Below are positions 45,621 through 53,061 of a stretch of 53,061 nucleotides of DNA, piece by piece. The position numbers and the translations under genes were made by a program. The notes under the pieces are model-generated. The model searched no databases and was not told where the DNA came from. It saw nothing but the letters and a program-made list of their open reading frames with translations. Within the stretch, counting starts at the first letter, position 1, and each line of letters starts with the position of its first letter. The DNA comes from CBDCOD01 sp965219665 (GTDB lineage: Bacteria > Pseudomonadota > Gammaproteobacteria > CAKMZV01): NCBI GenBank assembly GCA_965219665.1, contig CBDCOD010000015.1, positions 1 to 53,061 of the forward strand, read 5' to 3'.

Positions 45621-45715
45621 CTCCCCACAGGGTCGGGTAATAATTAGGGCACAGCCAATAATAATGGGGGCACAGCCCTAATATTAGTAATATTGGGTTC
45701 ACAGAACCAATATTA
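45621..45715. repeat. Cluster of small hairpins with CACAG loops
   Basis: GGGCACAGCC (45647-45656), GGGCACAGCCC (45668-45678) and GGGTTCACAGAACC (45695-45708) share a CACAG loop with differing stems (GGG/CCC, GGTT/AACC). The third extends to TAATATTGG(G)TT/AACCAATATTA (45688-45715). ATTAGGGC (45643-45650) also pairs with GCCCTAAT (45675-45682). Lies beside the resolvase remnant; the gap 45716-45756 shows nothing further. Confidence 0.55.
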
Positions 45716-45756
45716 CGAAGCGCATCTTAAATTCTCGCTATCTCTGGCGGGGCAGT

Positions 45757-46099
45757 TCACGCTTTAAGCCATTTGTTTCTATATCTATAGAAAGTCCCAT
45801 ATCCAATATTAAATTGTTTACAGTGCTCTACTATGGGGTGTTCCCTGCTATCATAAAGCGTTCTCATGAACTTTACTTGATCCTCAGTCGGTTTTTTCAG
45901 CCGTCCATCCAATCTACCCCGGGCACGTGCAACTGCTATCCCTGCACGAGTGCGTTCGCGTATCAAATTCCTCTCGAATTCCGCCAGATTAGCAAATATC
46001 CCAAACACAAACATACCCGTACTGGTACTCGTGTCAATCGCCTCATTAAAGGCTTACAAATGCAATCTCACGCTCCTTTAGTTCGTTCATCTGATCGGA
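45757..46099 (-). pseudogene. Serine recombinase/resolvase remnant, frameshifted
   Basis: C-terminal part of a Pin/resolvase-type serine recombinase. Frame 1 gives NEAIDTSTSTGMFVFGIF, ANLAEFERNLIRERTRAG and a C-terminal HTH (PTEDQVKFMRTLYDSREHP) down to the stop at 45757. Upstream, another frame gives SDQMNELKEREIAFVSL, which continues exactly into NEAIDTSTSTG if one base near 46046-46050 is removed. The N-terminal catalytic serine domain is missing. The gene is dead. The 285 bases upstream (46100-46384) hold no gene I can recognise. Confidence 0.75.
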
Positions 46100-46384
46100 T
46101 TGAGGGTGGACTGTCAGTCATATACACCGTGACTAATCGTACAGATGCTGCGACTTCGCGCAGCATGACAGTTATTGTCTTAACACCAAAAGCGTTTTTG
46201 CACTTGCAGCGAGCTATGCTCGCAGTGTAGTGCAACAGCGTTGGGTCGCGTCTCATTTGAGCTTGAACCGCTGGTTGCGACCAAGCCCACGCGACAGCCC
46301 GTAGGCTAACGACTAGTCGTACACTACCCATTATAACGCATGTTGTTTCAATGGGTTACAACGCATTCCCCCCCACCTCTGTGA

Positions 46385-46757
46385 ACCACACCATATACGT
46401 GCCATGTCTGTTGACCAACGTTTATTTGGAGCATCACTAACCGATGGATTTGTTTCAACCCGTGGGTGGACGCTTACCAAGACGACGCTTGCGTACTTGC
46501 CAGTTTTTCAGCTGAAAAATACGCTGAACCGTATTTTTGTTAAGCTGTAAATACCAAGCAACACTGCGATAACCATCGCTAGGATGACGCTCAATATGAT
46601 CCTTAATCTGGCTTGCTAAGTGTTCATTCACTTTAGGTTTGGATTTATGTGAGCAATAGTACCAACTACGTCTTGATATGTTTGCCCACTTACAAGCCTG
46701 AACTATGCTTATCTTATCGCCTTGTTTATGCATCTCTTTGACTGCCTGACCAATCAC
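46385..46757 (-). pseudogene. IS3-family transposase OrfB fragment, frameshifted and truncated
   Basis: From GTG 46757 (overlapping orfA by 4 bases) the frame reads MIGQAVKEMHKQGDKISIVQ and IERHPSDGYRSVAWYLQLNK to KRRLGKRPPTG, then a stop at 46455. Shifted by one, the sequence continues VETNPSVSDAPNKRWSTDMARIWCG, the DDE-domain opening of IS3 OrfB, and breaks off after IWCG at about 46385. A small insertion near 46457-46462 and loss of the catalytic domain mean it is inactive. Confidence 0.75.
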
Positions 46758-47062
46758 TTCTCGTCCCGCTCGGTCAGGCTTTGCAACTTTTTTAGAAACT
46801 TAACCTGTAACATAGCTTCACCGTAAGCCTCGTGCAAGCTCTTTATCTTGTCTTCATAGCGTTCGGCAACGTCTTTAGGGTTAGAGCGCAAGGCATTTTC
46901 CATCCCAGCTTGTGCTTCTAACATCCAACCTTCAACCTCTGAAAGAGGCAAATCATGCTCGCGAGCAATCTGTGCTAAAGTCGTCTTACCACGAAACACG
47001 TCCTTGATGAACTCAGCCTTGCGTTTGGCTGTCCAACGCTTGATTTCAATATCTTTTGACAT
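46754..47062 (-). CDS. IS3-family transposase OrfA (remnant IS)
   Basis: 102 residues with the OrfA pattern: RWTAKRKAEFIKDVFRGKTTLAQIAREHDLPLSEVEGWML (helix-turn-helix), then a coiled coil ending LQSLTERDEK. It is intact but its OrfB partner is broken, so the element cannot move by itself. Terminal inverted repeats were not found. The gene ends in GTGA overlapping orfB. Confidence 0.75.
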   Translation of the reverse strand: MSKDIEIKRWTAKRKAEFIKDVFRGKTTLAQIAREHDLPLSEVEGWMLEAQAGMENALRSNPKDVAERYEDKIKSLHEAYGEAMLQVKFLKKLQSLTERDEK

Positions 47063-47126
47063 GTGTATCTCCTATCCGTTGAAGCCACTATAACATGTGC
47101 AGTCATTCTCTGGGTCATTACATTCT

Positions 47127-47242
47127 TTGAAAAAAAGTCGGTTATATACCATAGTCCCCCAAAAAATAGGTTACAATTTCTCTAAAGAACGCGGATTCGC
47201 ATTCGACACTAAGCCTTAGCGGGGTCGTCGCTAAGGCTTTTT
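47127..47242 (+). ncRNA. Candidate small RNA: promoter plus strong terminator
   Basis: TTGAAA (47127-47132), 17-base spacer, CATAGT (47150-47155) would start a transcript near 47161. It would end at a hairpin AAGCCTTAGCG/CGCTAAGGCTT (47211-47221 with 47229-47239) followed by Ts. The predicted 80-nt RNA has no ORF. No known family recognised. Elements are seen; transcription is inferred. Confidence 0.35.
47211..47242 (+). terminator. Rho-independent terminator
   Basis: Perfect 11-bp stem, seven-base loop GGGTCGT, followed by TTT. No annotated plus-strand gene ends just before it. Confidence 0.85.
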
Positions 47243-47328
47243 GTTATCCACCTTGTGGGAATACTTCTAACCCCAATCCTTGCTAAGAAGTTCTTTGAAA
47301 AAAAAAACACACCCATTGGTATAAAAAA

Positions 47329-47499
47329 ATGAAAAAGGATGTTTTTAATATTGCATACATGTTTGGTGAATTATCAGGATGGCGAATAACACACTTTTCT
47401 ATGCAAAAATTGGTTTATCTGTGCCAATTGATACATTTGGGCAACAAGAAAACTGGATGTACTGGAGTTAGCCCGTGTTATTGGTCACAACGACATTAA
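47329..47499 (+). pseudogene. Truncated Panacea (DUF4065/SocA-like) gene fused out of frame to integrase DNA
   Basis: 56 codons: MKKDVFNIAYMFGELSGWRI and THFSMQKLVYLCQLIHLGN look like the first helices of a Panacea domain, found in toxin-antitoxin antitoxins. At about 47445 the sequence becomes the integrase 3' end in another frame, which adds a meaningless tail to the stop at 47499. The rest of the domain is lost. The resemblance is from pattern memory only. Confidence 0.5.
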
Positions 47500-47548
47500 A
47501 TCACTGATGATTTATTACAACGCTACTGTTGATGAATTGGCTGGCTGA
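47446..47548 (+). pseudogene. Second integrase 3' end (remnant)
   Basis: RKLDVLELARVIGHNDIKSL and MIYYNATVDELAG, then TGA: the last 33 codons of an integrase nearly identical to the one at 44096-45082, with a few base differences and a 12-base deletion near the end. Both copies run on through CTGGGACAAAAAGCCCTAACG and then diverge. Confidence 0.85.
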
Positions 47549-47562
47549 GCCTGGGACAAAAA

Positions 47563-47638
47563 GCCCTAACGCCCGCAACACCGGACAATTTGTAGCACAG
47601 CGGGAAACCAGTCCCTGACAACAGCACCTTGTTATGTG
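47563..47638 (-). repeat. attC-like site B, end of the GmrSD unit
   Basis: Minus orientation: core GTTAGGGC (complement of 47563-47570) and the other end CATAAC (complement of 47631-47636). The GmrSD TAA stop (47632-47634) lies in this end core. Inner pairing is weaker than in sites C and D (CCCGC 47572-47576 with GCGGG 47600-47604), so it may be a hybrid or damaged site. Confidence 0.5.
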
Positions 47639-49479
47639 TTTTCATTGGGATAAAAACTGGTTGACCAAATTTGCTCACAAATTCGTTTGACAAGTTTCGA
47701 CCTTTCTTCAATGTCTGTTTTTTTAAATTCAGAATGTGCTTTGAACGATAACTCTTTAATTAAGGACGAGTTCATAAAGTTTGGATTTTTCTTATAAAAG
47801 CTGCTGTGTAGTGTCTGTGCATATGTATTTTCCTTTATATAGTGTTCAGCCTTGTCATCATATTTATCACTACTAAACGATTGGTTAGTGCCATTTGGTA
47901 GTAGTATCAACCCTCCTATCGAATTGCGCCATTGCTGAAAATCATTTTCTTGCTCGAATTCATCTCTGTGTTCAGAAAACTTATCGCCCCAAATATGTTC
48001 GATTTCAAATTGTTTCCCTTGAGAGTGTTGGTAATCGACATAATCTGCAGGCTTTCCAACAACCTTATCAATATAGCCAGAGATCCTGGATAGCAGGTGT
48101 TTTACGAATTTTCTATTCTGACCGTGCAAACAAAAATCAAGAATACCATCCCATTGTTGTTCAATCCCATCAATCTCATTGGCTAAGTTGCTTGCCAACG
48201 CATCAACCTCATTATTTCTAATTAACTTGATCACATTAAACATTGGATATTTGATAGATGCTTGACCAAATTTTCTATAATTTACAGCTCTTCTAACTGT
48301 AAACGTCTCTATGTATCTTGCAGTAAAATCAAGCTTTTTAAATACTGTTTCCTCTTCATCTCCAATATTGATGGATGCAAGTAAAAGAGGGTATTGGAGT
48401 GATTCTGCTATTCCCCAGTAGTGAATGTAATGCAAATGGGGCGCACGCTTATTGTATTCTGTTTGAGCATCCTAGCTTTTTAGATACCACTTAACAAAAA
48501 ACGGAAAATCGTTCTTAAAGTCATCGGAAGATTTTAATTTGAATAGATTTTTATGATTATCTTTAAACCAACTATGAAACTGGCTCCCGATTATTTCAAA
48601 ATCCTTATTTTCTGAGCCAGCTTTACCAGGTCTTATGCTTACAGCATATTTTGCCCTGAACCAAGCTTGGAAAAATGACTGAACAGCACTCTCATCATAT
48701 GAGTGTAGCCTTTGGATTTCTGTTTTCCATATGTTATTAATTTCAATCCTTTTGGTTGAATCTGTTATTTTAGATAGTACATATCCTTTTAACATTTCGG
48801 AGGGGGTTAGGTTTAACCCCCTATCATTCATTGTTTCAAATATCGTATATGCATTTTCGTCGGAATATGCGGTTATTTCGACAATAACTACGTTTTCAAT
48901 AAACCAATCTATAAAATATGGGAGTGCTTTTCCTGTCAACTCTTCAGGAAAAGACTGAACAACATCACTATATCTTTCAACCATATTTTCAATGGTTTCA
49001 TCATCATTTTCATTTAATTCATATTCGCCATCTTCAAACAATGATTTCAAACAAGGCTCTCGCAGTTCATCAGTCATATTGAAAGACTTTTCTCCATATT
49101 TCTCTGAAAATATAAGTTCGCTGATTGCCACTTTATTTTTGTTTTGATATTGCAGGTGATTCAAATGAATTAGAAGGAGAGTAATGGATGTTATTCTTTG
49201 CTGCCCATCAATAATTGACTTCTTACCGCTATCTGGGTTGGCGCTGAATACAACTGGCCCTAAATAGTAATTTTGATAATTAGCTATTGATGATCTTTTA
49301 TCGGTTCGTCTGTATGACTTTAAAAAAGTTGTTGTCAAGTCCTCAATCAACAATTTTATATGCTTTTCTTTCCAACGATATTCACGCTGGAAGTAATCAA
49401 TACAAAATTTTTGGTCCTTTAACAAGGAATTGATGCTGGTGTGTGTTGCGTCAATTTTGTTTTTTAGATTGCTCGACAT
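47632..49479 (-). pseudogene. GmrSD-like DUF262/DUF1524 nuclease with in-frame amber codon
   Basis: One frame of 616 codons interrupted by TAG at 48474-48472. The first part (335 residues) is the DUF262 domain: YFQREYRW, DGQQRITSITLLLIHL, YTIFETMNDRGLNLTPSEMLKGY. The second is the DUF1524/HNH-like domain: FEIEHIWGDKF, SIGGLILLPNGTNQSF. GmrSD proteins cut DNA with modified cytosines, a defence against phages. No second frameshift is visible, and codons on both sides of TAG fit the family, so a single nonsense change, or read-through, explains it. Good SD (AAAGGA) before ATG 49479. Confidence 0.85.
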
Positions 49480-49507
49480 TTATAGATTCCTTTTGGGAGA
49501 CACTTTT

Positions 49508-49596
49508 ACACATAACGCTTAACATCACTGGAAAAATAAAGCGTATGAGGAACGAATGCAGCTTTATTTTGTCCGTGTGCATGTTTTTGTTATGCC
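49508..49596 (-). repeat. attC-like site C, end of the GTPase unit
   Basis: Minus orientation: GGCATAAC ... GTTATGTG. Inside, AAAATAAAGC (49533-49542) pairs with GCTTTATTTT (49560-49569), ten bp; outside, ACATCAC.GGA pairs with TCC..GTGCATGT with bulges. The TAA stop of the GTPase (49590-49592) lies in the end core. Confidence 0.7.
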
Positions 49597-51356
49597 TTAC
49601 ATGCCTTTACAGATTGTACCAACAGTTGTTTAATAGAATCTTTTAACTCAATTGCTTCTGGTTTCTTATGGTCTGGTAAGGTCTCTTGGATGATGCGCTG
49701 TATTTGACTTTTTCTCATACGCGTAGAGCCTGCACCACTTAAAGACATTGCTTCTTCCCATTTTTCGCTATACTTCTGAAGTATTACCATTCTTGAAAAA
49801 GAAAGAAGCGCATTGGCAAACTCTTGTTTCACTCTGTCAATGCTTTTGTTTTGCATAGATGGTGTTGCAGAATTTACCCAGTTACTAGGATTGGATATGA
49901 AGCTCTCCAGCTCTTTTGTTATGTCATTATGAAAATCTGCAATTGGCTTCATATCTCGAAATTCATCCCATTCCCAACACATACGCCTGTTGAAAGCTTT
50001 AACTGTTTGCCAGTGCTTTGAGTTGAGCATTGAATTCCATTTTGAAATAAAATTACCTGATGATTTCACCAAATATGAAGATAACATTTCATAATCATAA
50101 ACAGGCTCAATAAATTGCGGGATTTCTTCATCAAATTTATACTTAATATCTGCTACTAATCGCCTAATGTCTAAAACACTATCGGGACACGGCTCTTTTT
50201 CTTTCATTTTCGCCAAATAGTATAGATGCTCATCTCCTATGCTTAATTCAATACCATTGTCCTTTAGCGCATTTTGGCCATTTTTTAATCCTTTTTTTAC
50301 CTCTCGTATTTGTTTATCCCTATCAGTATCTTCATCATCTCCAGTTTCCACTTCATCTAGTTTTGAAAAAATCAGCTTAAATTTTTCCCGGTAACCATTT
50401 CTGATGATTCCTTCCATTGCACTTAGGCCACCTGATGCAAATGGCTTTTTTGATTCTTCAACTAACCCAATTGAGTCTGCAAAGTGAAAATAATCAAGGT
50501 GTCTTGCAGATAATCTACTTGCTTCCCTCGTATCGTGCCCTATACCTTCTCCGTCAATCAACACCAGTTCCGTATTACTGGGCAACCATTCAGCAAGCAA
50601 ATTTCCTTCAAGCCTCGCATATTCTATGACTGGAGAAACTGAGTTTTTTGCACTTGATAACAATTTCTTTGCTTGAGTAATAAATTCATCAACTTTTTGT
50701 TCGGAGTGCTGATAATAGTCAGTAGAGGAAAACAGCTCATGACCTTCGCACATTTCTGCCACCTTTTTAGAAATGAGGCTAATAATGTGCTCTTGTATTT
50801 CAGAAAAATCACTTTTAATGTCTTCTAATGCCAAGTCAACTATTGCTTCAATATCTTCTTCACCGCTATTGCGTTTAATTTTAAGTGCATCAATGGAGCT
50901 ATGTAATTTTGGCAATAATGAATTTGATATTTTCTTTGAGATTTCTTCCAGTTCAGCAGGAGTTAATATATACTGAAGCCTAAAGCGCTCATCTGGCGTT
51001 TCTTCAAGATTTTCTACGATTTCCTCTAAATTGAGTTTACCTTTACGGTCAGATAAGCAAGCCTCTACAATTGCTACTTCTAAAATTTCTTTTACAAATT
51101 CATTTATTTGAGCTTCCGTCTTGAAGATATAAGATGCCTTAAATGGTAGGCCTCTGCTTAATACATACTCAGTTACTGCAACTGTCGTACGCTTTTGTTG
51201 TACCGAGGGGAATTTATATACATCTGTGCCCAATATTCTACGAACAATAGTCGTTTTTCCTGCTCCAGTATCACCCAGAAGATAAAACTTTGGCATATTC
51301 ATTGGGATTGGGCTTAATTCATCCAATTTTTTTTGAATTTCTTCAAATCTACTCAT
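49590..51356 (-). CDS. Unrecognised P-loop GTPase (defence candidate)
   Basis: 588 residues. GTPase motifs: G1 GDTGAGKTT (residues 28-36), G3 LIDGEGIGHD, G4 FSKLDEVE. No transmembrane segment is clear; long helical stretches (about 80-240 and 380-588) resemble large dynamin/septin-like GTPases but no family is certain. Position among GmrSD and HsdR and between attC-like sites suggests antiphage or stress function. AAGGA lies seven bases before the ATG. It follows a damaged two-TM protein gene, and the two probably formed one unit (51.69 to 49.59 kb). Confidence 0.6.
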   Translation of the reverse strand: MSRFEEIQKKLDELSPIPMNMPKFYLLGDTGAGKTTIVRRILGTDVYKFPSVQQKRTTVAVTEYVLSRGLPFKASYIFKTEAQINEFVKEILEVAIVEACLSDRKGKLNLEEIVENLEETPDERFRLQYILTPAELEEISKKISNSLLPKLHSSIDALKIKRNSGEEDIEAIVDLALEDIKSDFSEIQEHIISLISKKVAEMCEGHELFSSTDYYQHSEQKVDEFITQAKKLLSSAKNSVSPVIEYARLEGNLLAEWLPSNTELVLIDGEGIGHDTREASRLSARHLDYFHFADSIGLVEESKKPFASGGLSAMEGIIRNGYREKFKLIFSKLDEVETGDDEDTDRDKQIREVKKGLKNGQNALKDNGIELSIGDEHLYYLAKMKEKEPCPDSVLDIRRLVADIKYKFDEEIPQFIEPVYDYEMLSSYLVKSSGNFISKWNSMLNSKHWQTVKAFNRRMCWEWDEFRDMKPIADFHNDITKELESFISNPSNWVNSATPSMQNKSIDRVKQEFANALLSFSRMVILQKYSEKWEEAMSLSGAGSTRMRKSQIQRIIQETLPDHKKPEAIELKDSIKQLLVQSVKACKA

Positions 51357-51401
51357 GATTTTTCCTTACTACCTGAAAGTATAACTTCTTTAACTGATTT
51401 T

Positions 51402-51690
51402 TTAGACATTATCTTTTTTGGAAGTCGAAAGCATTTTGGTGCCTATGAGTGCAGACAACACCCCCACCATGAAAACAAAAAATGCTTTCAAATAGCCATC
51501 TGTAATATTTTTTTGTGCTATGTTTTCCAAAGCCTTGGAATGCTCTTCCGCCTAATTGTTGGATGGCCTCTATTTGAGCTGATTGCTCATTTATTCCAAC
51601 AAGCACTAGTACTCCATATATTGTAGCAATAACGCCAATTACAATCAAAATAATACCCTAAACTTTCTTACTTGTATTTTCACTACTCAT
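51402..51690 (-). pseudogene. Damaged two-transmembrane small protein
   Basis: GGAG eight bases before ATG 51690, then MSSENTSKKV, an amber codon at 51660-51658, and the same frame continues GIILIVIGVIATIYGVLVLV (TM1). One base too many near EAIQQLG shifts the frame; removing it gives EEHSKALENIAQKNITDGYL and FFVFMVGVLSALIGTKML (TM2) to the stop at 51402. So the gene has both a nonsense codon and a frameshift. It is 45 bases upstream of the GTPase gene and may have been its membrane partner. Confidence 0.55.
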
Positions 51691-51748
51691 AATAGTTCTC
51701 CAAACGCCCAGTTAATCGGCATAGTTAGACATAAGGGCGATTTGCAAC

Positions 51749-51810
51749 GCCTAACGCTCCGCATCAGCGGCGCGGCTTTGCCGCGTCCGGCTGCATGCGC
51801 TTGTTAGCCC
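51749..51810 (-). repeat. attC site D, end of the HsdR unit
   Basis: Minus orientation: GGGCTAAC ... GTTAGGC, the latter fitting the consensus GTTRRRY. Arms GCAT+CAGC with GCTG+ATGC and CGG+CGCGGC with GCCGCG+CCG pair, leaving one G and one A unpaired (extrahelical bases) and a short loop. The HsdR TAA stop (51804-51806) lies in the core. The best attC in the window. Confidence 0.85.
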
Positions 51811-53061
51811 TTCTGTGCATCAACTGTGAACTCATTTGCAATAAGCTCTGCTTGTTTCAGCACCGTTTCTGTTGCTAGCTTTTGCATATCGGGTGGATAC
51901 CCATACTGCCTAAGTGTGCGCTTAATTATCACTTTCAGTTTGGCTCGAACGCTTTCTTTTATTGTCCAGTCTATAGAAGCGTTTTGTTTTACACGCTGTG
52001 TTAAGACCACTGCCAATTCTCTTAATGTATCGTGTTGCATCAACTCTTTAGCACTTTTGTTATCCGCAACTGCCGTATAAAAAGCATACTCAAATTCGGT
52101 TAAACCAAGTTCTCTAGCTTCATCATCCATACTAATAATTTCTTTGCTTAACTTAATCAGCTCATCCATAACTTCAGCAGCAGTTAATACCTTGTTATGG
52201 TATTTCTTGATGGCATTTTCCAGCATTTCCATCAGTGATTTACTTTTCACCAAATTTTTTCTTGAGCGAGACTTTAATTCATCATTGAGTAATTTTTTCA
52301 ATACTTCTAAAGCAACGTTCTTATGCTCCATGCCTTTAAGTTCTAGCAAAAACTCTTCAGACAAAATGGAAATGTCAGGTTTTTTAATGCCTGCCGCATC
52401 AAATACGTCAATCACTTGTTCAGAAAGCAATGCCTTATCTATGACTTGTCTAATGGTGGTTTCTATCTCTTCATCACTTCGCCCTGTTCCAGCGCTATCA
52501 AACTTGACCAGACGCGCCTTTACCGCCTGAAAAAATGCCACCTCATCTTTAATGTCCATTGCCTGATCATGCGGTATAGCAATGGCAAAAACTTTTGAAA
52601 GAGCGGTTACTTCATTCACAAACCGTTTTTTACCATCCTCCAAGCCCAGAATATAATCTTCTGCGGCTAAGATTAACGACAACTTTTGCGCCGTATCAGC
52701 AGAAAAATAATTATCGTAAGCAAAACCATGAAATAGCTGAGAAACTACTTCAAGTTTTTCCAGCATTAACTCAACCGCTTGCTCTTGCAGAATAGTCGGA
52801 TCACCTTTTCCGCCCGCATCAGAATAAAAAGACAGGGCTTTTTTCAGGTCGGAGGCAATACCCAAATAGTCCACAATCAAGCCACCAGGCTTATCCTTAT
52901 AAACCCGATTTACCCGTGCAATCGCCTGCATCAGGTTATGCCCCCTCATCGGCTTATCAATATAAAGGGTGTGCAAACTCGGCGCGTCAAACCCAGTCAG
53001 CCACATATCCCGCACAATCACCAACTTCAAAGGATCATCAGGATTTTTCATCCTGTCTGCC
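51804..53061 (-). CDS. hsdR: HsdR, type I restriction endonuclease, C-terminal part (cut by window edge)
   Basis: The frame runs past the right edge. Helicase motif V region MWLTGFDAPSLHTLYIDKPM and motif VI QAIARVNRVYKDKPGGLIVDY are visible, followed by the long helical C-terminal domain (about 350 residues) typical of HsdR and used in complex assembly with the methylase. The N-terminal nuclease and ATP-binding motifs are outside. Its stop lies in an attC site, unusual for such a long gene. HsdM and HsdS are not visible. Confidence 0.9.
   Translation of the reverse strand, partial: ADRMKNPDDPLKLVIVRDMWLTGFDAPSLHTLYIDKPMRGHNLMQAIARVNRVYKDKPGGLIVDYLGIASDLKKALSFYSDAGGKGDPTILQEQAVELMLEKLEVVSQLFHGFAYDNYFSADTAQKLSLILAAEDYILGLEDGKKRFVNEVTALSKVFAIAIPHDQAMDIKDEVAFFQAVKARLVKFDSAGTGRSDEEIETTIRQVIDKALLSEQVIDVFDAAGIKKPDISILSEEFLLELKGMEHKNVALEVLKKLLNDELKSRSRKNLVKSKSLMEMLENAIKKYHNKVLTAAEVMDELIKLSKEIISMDDEARELGLTEFEYAFYTAVADNKSAKELMQHDTLRELAVVLTQRVKQNASIDWTIKESVRAKLKVIIKRTLRQYGYPPDMQKLATETVLKQAELIANEFTVDAQKG

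Noticed and set aside
45621..45715. CRISPR array
   Set aside because: The CACAG units are short, unevenly spaced and have no constant repeat of 25-40 bases; no cas genes are present.
45814..46230. Plus-strand ORF over the resolvase remnant
   Set aside because: It is antisense to clear serine recombinase sequence and has no protein-like features.
46068..46331. Minus-strand ORF of 87 codons
   Set aside because: It overlaps the frameshifted resolvase in the wrong frame, and no domain is recognisable.
47632..51690. Genome-wide amber recoding
   Set aside because: epmA and moeA end properly at TAG, and the second affected gene also has a frameshift, so decay is simpler.

Overview
The window looks like the chromosome of a sulfur-oxidising, autotroph-like gammaproteobacterium with moderately AT-rich DNA. 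The reasons are two sox loci (soxCD with two small cytochromes c at 1.3-4.2 kb; soxXYZA on the minus strand at 31.9-34.0 kb), gammaproteobacterial housekeeping genes (EpmA, SdhE, gammaproteobacterial-type QueE, SpoT, TatABC) and a TauE-type exporter. Split sox loci that include soxCD are known from Thiomicrospira/Hydrogenovibrio-like bacteria; that placement is inference. No soxB is in the window.

Layout. 0-1.1 kb: cut MoxR ATPase and a lytic transglycosylase-like lipoprotein. 1.3-4.2 kb: two monohaem cytochromes, soxC, soxD. 4.3-9.0 kb: sufBCDS iron-sulfur assembly operon. 9.0-14.6 kb: small lipoprotein, TauE exporter, epmA, porin-like protein, uppP, DUF924, trpS, stress-type protein. 14.9-20.8 kb: GT117/DUF2723 membrane protein, rhodanese, PsiE-like protein, obgE, proB, DUF2909. 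20.9-21.6 kb: tRNA-Cys, -Tyr, -Gly, -Thr and, on the other strand, a tRNA-Val(GAC) with an 8-nt insertion in its T-stem. 21.8-28.7 kb: gltBD, sdhE, comF. 28.8-31.8 kb: moaA-moaD-moeA and convergent queE. 31.9-34.0 kb: soxXYZA with a strong terminator. 34.2-37.8 kb: M48 protease, rhodanese, LPP20 and CsgG-like lipoproteins. 37.8-40.5 kb: a DtxR-type regulator overlapping spoT. 40.6-42.2 kb: tatABC. Then radC and an unknown lipoprotein.

From 44.1 kb to the right edge the window is accessory DNA: an intact tyrosine integrase without the IntI-specific insertion, decayed serine resolvase and IS3 genes, a truncated Panacea-like gene fused to a second integrase 3' end, and then minus-strand defence-type genes (GmrSD with an in-frame amber codon; a two-TM protein broken by an amber codon and a frameshift, plus an intact GTPase; the C-terminal part of HsdR). 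Each of these three units ends with its TAA stop inside an imperfect palindrome that looks like an integron attC site, with complementary core sites and extrahelical bases. The two copies of the integrase 3' end share sequence up to such a core site (CCCTAAC) and then diverge. I read the region as an integron-like or CALIN-like defence cassette array facing, and bounded by, a non-IntI integrase.

How the genes fit together: SoxXYZA and SoxCD are periplasmic thiosulfate-oxidation parts. SoxC needs molybdenum cofactor (moaA, moaD and moeA are here) and both SoxC and SoxY carry Tat-type signals (tatABC is here). SufBCDS supplies Fe-S clusters to MoaA, QueE and GltBD, all encoded in this window.
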